A stretch of 7,267 nucleotides of DNA from Bifidobacteriaceae bacterium (GCA_031261885.1 JAISIU010000053.1:1-7267), one strand, 5' to 3'; shown: positions 1-5,956, counted from the first letter of the stretch. The notes: a model not told the origin generated them from the letters alone. Numbers and translations: made by a program.

Positions 1-318
1 CTCGAAATCCAGCACTTCTTCGAGATCTACAAGGACCTGGAACCCGGCAAGTCCGTCGAGGGCTCGCACTGGACCGACCGCGCCGGCGCCGAGGCGGAGA
101 TCGTCCGGTCCGTCGAGCGTGCCCGCGGCGCGGGCCTGCCCAGCACGGAGCTGCACACGCTCGACGAGCTGTACAAGGACGCTCCGGCCCGGCCCGAGCC
201 CGCCCCGGCGCCCACGCTGCCCAGCGCGGCCCGCACCAAGCCGAAGCCGGCCGCGAAGGCCAAGTCTCAGGACAAGGGCCCCACGTGGGACCAGCCGCAC
301 AACGCCTCGAAGAGGTGA
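1..318 (+). CDS. ppa: Inorganic pyrophosphatase, C-terminal part (5' end outside window)
   Basis: Frame 1 is open from the first base to TGA at 316-318, giving 105 residues of a protein that starts upstream of the window. The opening residues (LEIQHFFEIYKDLEPGKSVEG, then W-x-DRAGAEAEI and SVERA) match the conserved C-terminal end of soluble family I inorganic pyrophosphatases, which hydrolyse cytosolic PPi to two phosphates and so pull biosynthetic reactions forward. The metal-binding Asp cluster of the active site lies upstream and cannot be checked. Actinobacterial family members normally end soon after the SVER helix. Here about 60 more residues follow, rich in Pro, Ala and Lys (ARPEPAPAP, then KPKPAAKAK), probably disordered. 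The gene is convergent with the DUF1361 gene; only 39 bp separate the two stop codons. The family call is confident; the role of the tail is unknown. Confidence 0.9.
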   Translation, partial: LEIQHFFEIYKDLEPGKSVEGSHWTDRAGAEAEIVRSVERARGAGLPSTELHTLDELYKDAPARPEPAPAPTLPSAARTKPKPAAKAKSQDKGPTWDQPHNASKR

Positions 319-357
319 CGTGCCCTTCCCGGGGGGTAAGAATGGCATCGGACTTTG

Positions 358-1053
358 TTAGGCGCCCAACCCGACCGAGATGCCGACAAAGCAGCTGTAC
401 ACGAGGAACAACAGGACCGCGTGGACCAGCGTGAAACCCACGGCCTGGCGCCCGGCGTGGGCGGCCGCGAAGTGTTGCCGCAGCTTCGCGAGCAGGCGGC
501 GCGGCCGCACCAGATCCCACGAATTGAGCCGCACCTGGCGGCCGATGTACATGCCGAACGCGACGATCACGAACATGACGGCCGGCACGGTCCAGCTCAC
601 GGCCACGAGCATGGGGTGCGGCGCGTCCCACGCGACGATCGCGCTGATGAAGTACTGGGCCGTGAACACCGTCACCAGCGTGTTCACGATGCCGGACAGC
701 GCCATCGCCAGGACGAGGACGATGTCGTACCACAGCGGCACGGTCGCGGTCTCCGGGTCGACCGTGCGGTGCGACAAGTTCAGCTCGGTGATCAGGTAGC
801 TCGAGTTCGGCAGGAAGCAGAACCAGAGCACCACCGCGACGGCGGCGACGAGCACCCACCAGCCGCCACGCCCCTGGGAGGCACCGGCATCGAACGCTTC
901 GAGCGCGCCGACGAAACAGGCCAGTGGGAAGACGGACAGCAGAATGTTCAGCACCATCGGCCGGTACAGCCGGGTGTGGAAGCAGAGCGGGCGGGCCAGC
1001 ACGAGCACCATCGCGTAGGCGTTCAGCAGGCCGGTCGCCACCAGCAGGGTCAT
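358..1053 (-). CDS. DUF1361 family integral membrane protein
   Basis: The protein is 231 residues if it starts at the ATG at 1053. It is strongly hydrophobic, with about six or seven membrane segments (roughly residues 3-20, 30-48, 58-80, 100-130 possibly as two, 140-165 and 200-226). The DUF1361 signatures are visible: FLPNSSYLITEL after the third segment, VPLWYD at the start of the fourth, and GRQVRLNSWD after the fifth. The biochemical function of this family is unknown; it should sit in the cytoplasmic membrane. Start choice: GTG codons at 1068 and 1056 are also in frame. A purine-rich GGAAGGTGG lies just upstream of the 1056/1053 pair and inside the 1068 version, which favours the shorter forms. 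It is downstream of the NlpC/P60 gene on the same strand with about 147 bp between, so co-transcription is possible but not shown. No separate promoter or terminator was seen. Confidence 0.85.
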   Translation of the reverse strand: MTLLVATGLLNAYAMVLVLARPLCFHTRLYRPMVLNILLSVFPLACFVGALEAFDAGASQGRGGWWVLVAAVAVVLWFCFLPNSSYLITELNLSHRTVDPETATVPLWYDIVLVLAMALSGIVNTLVTVFTAQYFISAIVAWDAPHPMLVAVSWTVPAVMFVIVAFGMYIGRQVRLNSWDLVRPRRLLAKLRQHFAAAHAGRQAVGFTLVHAVLLFLVYSCFVGISVGLGA

Positions 1054-1180
1054 CACGCGTGCAGCCACCTTCCGGTCGTCAGCGGGACGTGAGCAGGGGT
1101 CGCCTCACACGGTACCCGCGGCCGGGGGGTGGCCGATGCCGGCGGGCGGCGCGGCGGGCGGGACGGGTTGGCCGGCGCGA

Positions 1181-1200
1181 CGGCGCGGGACGGCGCGGGA
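1181..1200. repeat. Two tandem 10-bp units abutting the NlpC/P60 stop codon
   Basis: CGGCGCGGGA occurs twice in tandem. A shortened third unit (CGGCGCGA) lies just before, at 1173-1180. The array touches the stop codon of the NlpC/P60 gene, on its 3' side. It forms no hairpin with a T tract, so it does not look like an intrinsic terminator. It is probably simple slippage sequence in a GC-rich spacer. Confidence 0.5.
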
Positions 1201-2616
1201 TCAGAAGCGGCCGGCGTAGCCGTAGACGCCGGACCAGCGGATCGGGGTCTCGCGGACCGAGAGCCCGGGCATGGGCGCCTCGACCATCATGCCGCCGCCG
1301 GCGTACATCGTCACGTGGTAGATCCCGGCCGCGGAGGAACCGTAGAAGATGAGGTCGCCGGGACGCATGTCGTCGAACGACACCTTCGTGGCGGCGGCGT
1401 ACTGGGCGGCGGCCACGCGCGGGATCGACTTGCCAGCGCCGTGCAGGTAGGCCTGCGAGGTGAGGCCGGAGCAGTCGAACGAGTTCGGGCCCGTGCCGCC
1501 CCACACGTAGGGCTTGCCGATTTGCGCCTTGGCCCAGGCCAGGACCGCGGCGGCCTGGGAGGCGGAGATGACCCCGCCCGAAGAACCGGAGGACGGCGGG
1601 GTGCCGTTATCCGGCGCGCTGGAGCCGGAGGATCCGGATGTGGAGGAACCGGAGGGTGAAGTGCCGGACGATCCGCCGGAGGACCCGGAGGAGGTGGAGG
1701 ATCGCGCGGCCTGTTGGGCGGCTTCGCGCGCGGCCGCGCGGGCCTCGGCGGCGGCCCTGGCCTCGGCGGCTTCCTTCGCGGCCTCGTTGGCGGCGGCCTG
1801 GCGCTGCTGCTGTTCCTGCTCGACGAGCGCCTTCGTGGTGTTCTGCTTCTCGGCGAGAACCGTGACCATCTCGTCATGTTTGGTCTGGGCCTGCTGCTGT
1901 TGGGATTGCAGGGCGTCGGCGGCGGACTGCGCGGAGTTGGCGGCGCGCTTCGCGGCGGCCGATTTCTCCTGCTTGACCTTCGCGGCGGCGGCGGCCGTGT
2001 CGGAGGCTGACTTCCACTGCTGTTCGGCGACCTTGGAGCGTTCGGCCGCGCGGTCCGAGGCGGTGCCGGTCAGGTAGATGATCTGGGCCTCGTCGCGGGC
2101 CTGGGTCAGGCCGCCGGCGGTCAGGAACGGTTCGAGCGCGGACAGCGGCGTGGAGGCCTGGTTCGCGGTGATCGCGACGCGGGCCAGCGTGGCTTTCGCG
2201 GCCTGGAGCGAGCCGGCGGCCTTGGCCTTGGCCTGGTTCGCGGCATCGGCGGCCTTGTCGGCGGCCTGTTGCTCCACCATGGCGGCGTCGTAGGCCTCGG
2301 CCGCGAGGCCGGCCTTCTCCTGGGCGGCCTGCACTTGGGTCTGGAGGTTGTCGAGCGCGGCCTGGAGCTGGGCGACGGAGGATTTGGCGAGTTTCTCCTC
2401 GGCGCGGGCCTCGTTCAGTTTCTGCTCGGTGGCGACGGCCGACTGGCTGGCCGTGGAGGGACTCGGCATGGCCGTGGGGCCGGCCGATGGGTCGGCCGTG
2501 GCGGGGAGCGCGAGACTGCCGGCCAGTAGTGCGGCGAGCGCGGCGGCGGCGATGGGCGCCCGGCGGCCCCAGCCCCGCCTCTGGTGAGGCGTGGTGTGGC
2601 GCGGTGTTCGGCTCAT
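1201..2616 (-). CDS. Secreted NlpC/P60 peptidoglycan hydrolase with coiled-coil N-terminus (RipA-like)
   Basis: A 471-residue protein. The start is the ATG at 2616, with AGGA 5 nt upstream; a TTG at 2631 is in frame but less likely. Residues 1-41 form a signal peptide: an Arg-rich N-region (HQRRGWGRR), an Ala/Leu core, and a probable cleavage after PATA. Residues about 62-305 are an Ala/Gln/Lys/Glu-rich coiled coil. Residues 306-348 are a Ser/Gly/Thr linker. Residues about 350-471 are the NlpC/P60 domain. The catalytic Cys is C382 in NSFDCSGL, the His is H434 in YHVTMY, and the third position is Glu (E446 in MVEAP). A Cys-His-Glu set is the triad reported for mycobacterial RipA. Known members cut the stem peptide of peptidoglycan, usually between D-Glu and meso-DAP, and help daughter-cell separation. 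The coiled coil may hold the enzyme inactive or bind divisome partners; that is inference. No cell-wall-binding or LPXTG motif is seen. Confidence 0.92.
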   Translation of the reverse strand: MSRTPRHTTPHQRRGWGRRAPIAAAALAALLAGSLALPATADPSAGPTAMPSPSTASQSAVATEQKLNEARAEEKLAKSSVAQLQAALDNLQTQVQAAQEKAGLAAEAYDAAMVEQQAADKAADAANQAKAKAAGSLQAAKATLARVAITANQASTPLSALEPFLTAGGLTQARDEAQIIYLTGTASDRAAERSKVAEQQWKSASDTAAAAAKVKQEKSAAAKRAANSAQSAADALQSQQQQAQTKHDEMVTVLAEKQNTTKALVEQEQQQRQAAANEAAKEAAEARAAAEARAAAREAAQQAARSSTSSGSSGGSSGTSPSGSSTSGSSGSSAPDNGTPPSSGSSGGVISASQAAAVLAWAKAQIGKPYVWGGTGPNSFDCSGLTSQAYLHGAGKSIPRVAAAQYAAATKVSFDDMRPGDLIFYGSSAAGIYHVTMYAGGGMMVEAPMPGLSVRETPIRWSGVYGYAGRF

Positions 2617-2672
2617 CGGAGTCCTGCCCAACTCTTTGTTCCCCTTCGTGTTCCGGCCGTCTCCGGGGCACG

Positions 2673-2688
2673 CGTGGGGTTTCCCACG
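2673..2688 (-). other. Hairpin in the 5' leader of the NlpC/P60 gene
   Basis: CGTGGG (2673-2678) and CCCACG (2683-2688) form a perfect 6-bp stem with a 4-nt loop, 57 nt upstream of the NlpC/P60 start. Read on the minus strand it would lie in the untranslated leader if transcription starts near 2700. No T tract follows, so it is not a clear terminator. It could affect mRNA stability; its function is unknown. Confidence 0.35.
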
Positions 2689-2706
2689 GGGGCGGCTCGT
2701 AGTCCT

Positions 2707-2766
2707 TTTCTAGCACACGAACCTCAATATTCACATAGACCACACCCGCAACAGGGACGATGTCAA
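2707..2766 (-). promoter_or_regulatory. Candidate promoter region of the NlpC/P60 gene
   Basis: This is an AT-richer island in a GC-rich context, on the coding-strand side of the hydrolase gene. It contains a perfect TTGACA (minus strand, 2766-2761) and an extended -10-like TGTGC-TAGAAA (minus strand, hexamer 2712-2707). The two are too far apart to form one sigma-70-type promoter, and no good -10 lies 16-19 bp from the TTGACA. Either the TAGAAA element acts with a weak -35, or the pair marks two start sites. The start site was not determined. Confidence 0.3.
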
Positions 2767-2785
2767 GTAGTTTCACCCACGCTCC

Positions 2786-2805
2786 CCCGCGATCGCACCC
2801 GCGGG
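2786..2805. other. GC-rich dyad in the divergent intergenic region
   Basis: CCCGCG (2786-2791) and CGCGGG (2800-2805) are a perfect 6-bp inverted repeat around an 8-nt centre. It lies between the candidate promoter of the hydrolase gene and the repeat array of the ATPase gene. It could be a protein-binding dyad or a chance GC palindrome. Confidence 0.25.
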
Positions 2806-2840
2806 ACGCCGCCGCCCGCCTGGCCCGCCATGCGAAAACC

Positions 2841-2909
2841 GCACATTTCGTGTACTAGACCATGCACAAATCATGTACTAGTCACTGCGCAAATCGTGTA
2901 GTATCGCAT
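2841..2909. repeat. Three 23-bp tandem repeats over the ATPase promoter
   Basis: Three units lie head to tail at 2841-2863, 2864-2886 and 2887-2909. The first 17 bases of every unit fit the consensus GCRCAWWTCRTGTASTA exactly; the last 6 bases vary. The third unit contains the likely -10 hexamer of the ATPase gene and ends 2 nt before its ATG. Regular spacing, a conserved core and placement on the promoter are what one expects of a multi-site operator. The binding protein is not identified. The DUF4143 part of the downstream protein has a winged-helix-like stretch, so autoregulation is a reasonable guess. I found no fourth unit upstream. Confidence 0.85.
2899..2904 (+). promoter_or_regulatory. 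Likely -10 element of the ATPase gene (leaderless transcript)
   Basis: TAGTAT fits the actinobacterial -10 pattern TANNNT and ends 7 nt before the ATG at 2912. Transcription would therefore start at or next to the initiation codon. No Shine-Dalgarno sequence is present, which agrees with leaderless translation, common in actinobacteria. No clear -35 is visible; the upstream repeat units occupy that position. Confidence 0.55.
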
Positions 2910-2911
2910 GC

Positions 2912-4189
2912 ATGGATGACGCACTAACGCCTTTGACCTCGGATAACGCGAGCAATGTCGGGCGCACCTACACCGTCCGGCACGTTGATCGTTATCTCGA
3001 TGAAGCGGCGCGCCGCCATCCGGCGCTGATGTTGACGGGACCGCGCGCCTGCGGCAAGACCACCACAGCGCTGCGCCGCGTCCGTTCCACCATCCGGCTC
3101 GACGACCCCCGCCAGCGTTCCGCCTTCGGCGGCTCGCCCGACGCCTACCTGGAACGGCTCACCCCGCCGGTCCTGCTCGACGAATGGCAGGAGTCGCCTG
3201 ATTCGATGAGCGCCGTCAAACGCGCCGTCGATTCAGGCGCGCCCGCCGGATCCCTGTTCGTGACGGGATCGGTCCGGGCCCGGCGCACGGGCCAGACGTG
3301 GCCCGGGACGGGACGGGTGGTCCCCGTGCGCATGTGGGGCCTGACCATGGCGGAACGGCTCGGATTGACGGGTGCCAGCTCTGTCATCGATCGCTTCATG
3401 AGCGGCGAGGAGCCGAGCCCTGAGCCCGGAACGCTCGACACCTTCGACTATGTCGCCGAGGCCGCCAAGGGCGGCTTCCCCGAAGCGTTGACGCTGGATG
3501 AGACCGGGCGCGACGAATGGTTCGACGGCTACGCCAACCAGCTGATCGGTCGCGACGCCACCGAGCTGGCGGACGTCAGGGCGCCGGGCCGGCTGATGGC
3601 GTTGGTGAAGGCACTGGCGCTCAACACGGCGGGCAGCCCAACGGTCGCCACACTGATCGAGGCATCGGGAGCCAACGGCCGCACCGTGGCCCGCTACCTC
3701 GACCTGTTGACCGACTTGTGCGTCATCGAACGGCTGCCGGCCTGGGGCACGGGCCGGACGGCCCGCCTCCACAAGGCGCCCCGCGTCCACATGGCTGACA
3801 CCGGGCTCGCGATGTGGCTGGCGGGTGTTTCCGCCGAGGGCGTGCTCAGGGACGGCGATTTACTGGGCCGGGTCATCGAATCGTTCGTGATGGCCCAGCT
3901 CCGCCCACTGCTGCCGTTGAGCCGGACCAGGCCCACGGCCTACCACTTGAGAGACGCCACCCAGCGCCGTGAGGTCGATATCGTGCTGGAGGGCCGCGAC
4001 GGCGCAATCGTCGGCATCGAGGTCAAGGCGGCCACGACGGCCACGCCCTCGGACGCCAAGCATCTGCGTTGGCTCCAGCAGCTCACCGGGGATTCGTTCA
4101 AGCAGGGGCTTGTCCTCCACACCGGACCACTGACCTACCCGCTCGGCGAGGGCATCTGGGCCGCCCCGATCTCAACCATCTGGACCTGA
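2912..4189 (+). CDS. AAA ATPase with C-terminal DUF4143 (ATP-binding protein)
   Basis: A 425-residue protein starting at the ATG at 2912 without a ribosome binding site. The N-terminal AAA_14-type ATPase has Walker A GPRACGKT (43-50), Walker B PVLLDEW (86-92, D90 and E91) and a sensor-like LFVTGS (115-120). A winged-helix-like segment follows at about 238-278 (SPTVATLIEASG... RYLDLLTDLCVI). The C-terminal DUF4143 part has GRVIESFV (E323), EVDIVLE (D356) and GIEVK (E370, K372), the residue pattern of a PD-(D/E)XK nuclease fold, apparently complete. The cellular role of these proteins is not established; they occur sporadically and often as single genes. Here the gene has its own repeat-covered promoter and terminator and opposes the hydrolase gene. 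Codon use seems slightly less G/C-extreme than metY (more GAT, TTG, CAT), which could point to acquisition. The family call is confident; function is unknown. Confidence 0.92.
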   Translation: MDDALTPLTSDNASNVGRTYTVRHVDRYLDEAARRHPALMLTGPRACGKTTTALRRVRSTIRLDDPRQRSAFGGSPDAYLERLTPPVLLDEWQESPDSMSAVKRAVDSGAPAGSLFVTGSVRARRTGQTWPGTGRVVPVRMWGLTMAERLGLTGASSVIDRFMSGEEPSPEPGTLDTFDYVAEAAKGGFPEALTLDETGRDEWFDGYANQLIGRDATELADVRAPGRLMALVKALALNTAGSPTVATLIEASGANGRTVARYLDLLTDLCVIERLPAWGTGRTARLHKAPRVHMADTGLAMWLAGVSAEGVLRDGDLLGRVIESFVMAQLRPLLPLSRTRPTAYHLRDATQRREVDIVLEGRDGAIVGIEVKAATTATPSDAKHLRWLQQLTGDSFKQGLVLHTGPLTYPLGEGIWAAPISTIWT

Positions 4190-4196
4190 CCCGCCG

Positions 4197-4217
4197 GCCG
4201 CCGTCATCGGCGGCTTT
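4197..4217 (+). terminator. Intrinsic terminator after the ATPase gene
   Basis: A perfect 7-bp stem, GCCGCCG (4197-4203) with CGGCGGC (4208-4214), loop TCAT, followed by TTT. It begins 7 nt after the TGA of the ATPase gene. The T tract is short, as usual in high-GC bacteria. It would separate the ATPase transcript from the downstream met genes. Confidence 0.7.
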
Positions 4218-4287
4218 CAGACTACGCCGCAGCATGGAGTTCTTGGTGAGACCCGTGTTCTAGACGGAAGTGCAACGCCTCGGCCGG

Positions 4288-4317
4288 TTGCGCCCGGCGG
4301 ACCGGGCGGCTTAAGCT
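4288..4317 (+). promoter_or_regulatory. Candidate promoter of the metY-metX operon
   Basis: TAAGCT (4312-4317) fits TANNNT. TTGCGC (4288-4293) lies 18 bp upstream and shares only the TTG of the -35 consensus. Transcription would begin near 4324, just before the first stem of the structured leader, leaving a leader of about 245 nt before metY. The location after the terminator and before the hairpins supports it, but the hexamers are weak. Confidence 0.35.
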
Positions 4318-4323
4318 ATGCCA

Positions 4324-4464
4324 CATGTCTTTCCGCCGAATGTGCCTCTAGCTCTTAGCGCACGTTCGGCAACCCCTGAGCATTTCGCGAGGACCCGCCC
4401 GCCGCGCCGCCTGGCCTCTGCCAGGCTGGCACCGGGCGCCAGGAGTCCAGCGCCATCGGACATG
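4324..4464 (+). promoter_or_regulatory. Structured 5' leader of metY, riboswitch or attenuator candidate
   Basis: Visible pairings are: an 11-bp stem with one G-U pair (4335-4345 with 4360-4370, 14-nt loop); a perfect 7-bp hairpin (4409-4415 with 4420-4426, loop CTCT); a competing 5-bp hairpin (4426-4430 with 4438-4442); and a 6-bp closing pairing CATGTC/GACATG (4324-4329 with 4459-4464) that would enclose all of them. GGCAACC at 4368-4374, on the 3' side of the first stem, equals the conserved string of SAM-I/SAM-IV riboswitches, which control methionine genes. The rest of those consensuses is not met: there is no J1/2 motif, and the GGUGCC partner is at best GGGCGCC at 4434-4440. The region is therefore a candidate structured leader, class unknown. 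Confidence 0.35.
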
Positions 4465-4546
4465 AACCGGACTCGTCGGTAGGCCGCGTGCGCCCGCATC
4501 CCAGCCCAGCCAAACGACCGCACCAACACGCACCAAAGCTCCACGA

Positions 4547-4565
4547 GTTCCAAGGAGGAACCTCC
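4547..4565 (+). promoter_or_regulatory. metY ribosome binding site inside a local palindrome
   Basis: AAGGAGG (4552-4558) is a near-perfect Shine-Dalgarno sequence 10 nt before the metY ATG and fixes that start. It lies in the loop and 3' arm of GTTCC/GGAAC (4547-4551 with 4557-4561). Its GGAG can also pair with CTCC just downstream (4562-4565). The ribosome binding site could thus be partly masked by either small hairpin. Confidence 0.7.
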
Positions 4566-4568
4566 ACG

Positions 4569-5894
4569 ATGTCCACCGACCAGCCCGAATACGGTTTCGA
4601 GACCCGCCAGATCCACGCCGGCCAGACCCCCGACCCCATCACAGGCTCGCGCGCCCTGCCTATCTACCAGACCACCGCCTACGTCTTCAAGGATGCCAAG
4701 CAGGCCGCGGACCGCTTCGCGCTCACCGACCTCGGCCCCATCTACACGCGCCTGACGAACCCGACCCAGGAGGTCGTCGAGAACCGCATCGCCTCGCTCG
4801 AAGGCGGCGTCGGCGCCCTGCTGACCTCCTCCGGCCAGGCCGCGATCACGCTCGCCATCCTGAACATCGCCGGCCAGGGCGACCACATCGTGGCCTCGGC
4901 CAGCCTCTACGGCGGCACGCACAACCTGTTCGGCCACACGCTCCAGGCCCTCGGCATCGAGGCCACGTTCCTCGACCACCCCGAGGACATCGAGGAGTGG
5001 CGCGCCGCGATCAAGCCGAACACCAAGGCCCTGTACGGCGAGGTCATCTCGAACCCGAAGAACGACGTTCTCGACATCGAACCGATCGCCAAACTGGCGC
5101 ACGCCAACGGCATCCCGCTGATCGTCGACAACACGGTCCCCACGCCGTATCTGTGCCGACCCATCGAGTGGGGCGCCGACATCGTGATCCACTCGGCCAC
5201 GAAGTTCCTCGGCGGCCACGGCACGGCCGTCGCGGGCGCCATCGTCGACTCCGGCAAGTTCGACTACACGGCCAGCGGCAAGTTCCCGGGCTTCACCACG
5301 CCGGACGCCTCCTACAACGGCCTGGTCTACGGCCGTGACCTCGGCGAGGGCGGCGCGCTCGGCGCCAACCTCTCCTACATCCTCAAGGCCCGCGCCCAGC
5401 TGCTGCGCGACCTCGGCCCGTGCATCTCGCCGTTCAACGCCTTCCTCATCGAACAGGGCATCGAGACGCTGTCGCTGCGCATGGAGCGGCACGTCTCCAA
5501 CGCCCAGAAGGTCGCCGAATACCTGGAGTCCCGCCCCGAGGTCAACTCCGTGGCCTACGCCGGCCTCGAATCCTCGCCGTGGCACCAGCTCCAGCTGAAG
5601 TACACGCCGCTCGGCGCCAGCGCGGTCCCGGCCTTCGACATCAAGGGCGGCGCCAAGGCCGGCCAGGCCTTCGCCTCCGCGCTGAAGCTGCACTCGCTGC
5701 TGGCCAACCTCGGCGACGTCCACTCGCTGGTCTGCCACCCGGCCTCCACGACCCACGCGCAGCTGTCCCCCGCCGAGCTGGAGGCCGCCGGCGTCACGCC
5801 CGGTCTGATCCGGCTGGCCGTGGGCCTCGAATCGATCGACGACATCATCAGCGACCTCGACCTCGGTTTCGCCGCGGCCAAGGCCGCGGCCTGA
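4569..5894 (+). CDS. metY: O-acetylhomoserine aminocarboxypropyltransferase (O-acetylhomoserine sulfhydrylase)
   Basis: A 441-residue PLP enzyme of the Cys/Met metabolism family. It joins O-acetylhomoserine and sulfide to give homocysteine and acetate in the cytosol, the direct sulfhydrylation route to methionine. Visible signatures: FETRQIHAGQTPD at the N-terminus; the YTRLTNPT cofactor/substrate segment (59-66); SSGQAAI (88-94), where the phosphate group of PLP is bound; IVDNTVPTPYLCRP with D187, which pairs with the pyridine nitrogen; and SATKFLGGHGT with the Schiff-base lysine K212. Length and the internal segment around SGKFPGFTTPDASYNG fit the O-acetylhomoserine sulfhydrylase branch rather than cystathionine gamma-synthase, which is about 50 residues shorter. 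The ATG at 4569 is preceded by AAGGAGG. metX follows 173 bp downstream on the same strand; an operon is likely. A long structured leader upstream suggests control by methionine or SAM, but this is inferred. Confidence 0.96.
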   Translation: MSTDQPEYGFETRQIHAGQTPDPITGSRALPIYQTTAYVFKDAKQAADRFALTDLGPIYTRLTNPTQEVVENRIASLEGGVGALLTSSGQAAITLAILNIAGQGDHIVASASLYGGTHNLFGHTLQALGIEATFLDHPEDIEEWRAAIKPNTKALYGEVISNPKNDVLDIEPIAKLAHANGIPLIVDNTVPTPYLCRPIEWGADIVIHSATKFLGGHGTAVAGAIVDSGKFDYTASGKFPGFTTPDASYNGLVYGRDLGEGGALGANLSYILKARAQLLRDLGPCISPFNAFLIEQGIETLSLRMERHVSNAQKVAEYLESRPEVNSVAYAGLESSPWHQLQLKYTPLGASAVPAFDIKGGAKAGQAFASALKLHSLLANLGDVHSLVCHPASTTHAQLSPAELEAAGVTPGLIRLAVGLESIDDIISDLDLGFAAAKAAA

Positions 5895-5922
5895 AAACCC
5901 GGCCCACCCAAATGGTGGTGCG

Positions 5923-5956
5923 GTGCACGATGACGGGCGTTCCGACATCGTGCGCC
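5923..5956 (+). repeat. Palindromic intergenic element, copy 1
   Basis: A 34-bp element with arms GCACGATG (5925-5932) and CATCGTGC (5946-5953). The inner stem CGG/CCG is separated from the arms by a symmetric A-A mismatch, and the loop is GCGTT. It is a direct repeat of 5990-6023 (30 of 34 positions identical). There is no T tract, so it is not a normal terminator. It may be an operator dyad, an mRNA hairpin, or a member of a genome-wide palindromic repeat family. Confidence 0.8.

Noticed and set aside
319..357. Bidirectional terminator between the convergent ppa and DUF1361 genes
   Set aside because: Only a weak, interrupted stem around CCCGGGGGG with no T tract on either side.
1585..1710. 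Repetitive GGAGG/CCGGA-rich DNA
   Set aside because: This is the coding sequence of the Ser/Gly linker of the NlpC/P60 protein, not a separate repeat element.
2617..2700. c-di-AMP (ydaO-type) riboswitch upstream of the NlpC/P60 gene, as found before some actinobacterial wall hydrolase genes
   Set aside because: The conserved ydaO strings are not present; only one simple hairpin is visible.
4263..4273. GACGGAAGTGC shared between the metY upstream region and palindrome copy 2 (6000-6009 region)
   Set aside because: An 11-bp match between two places in a GC-rich window of this size is expected by chance, and the flanks do not match.
4261..4276. TAGAC half-site resembling the corynebacterial McbR operator (TAGAC-N6-GTCTA) upstream of the metY promoter
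   Set aside because: The second half-site is not present (GCAAC instead of GTCTA).
4424..4446. T-box-like TGGCACC string in the metY leader
   Set aside because: The 7-nt match is too short, no stem I motifs or specifier loop were found, and its variable base would not pair with the A73 discriminator expected of methionine tRNA.
4318..4482. 54-codon ORF across the metY leader (MPHVFPPNVP...)
   Set aside because: It has no Shine-Dalgarno, its start touches the candidate -10, and its third codon positions lack the G/C bias of real genes here.
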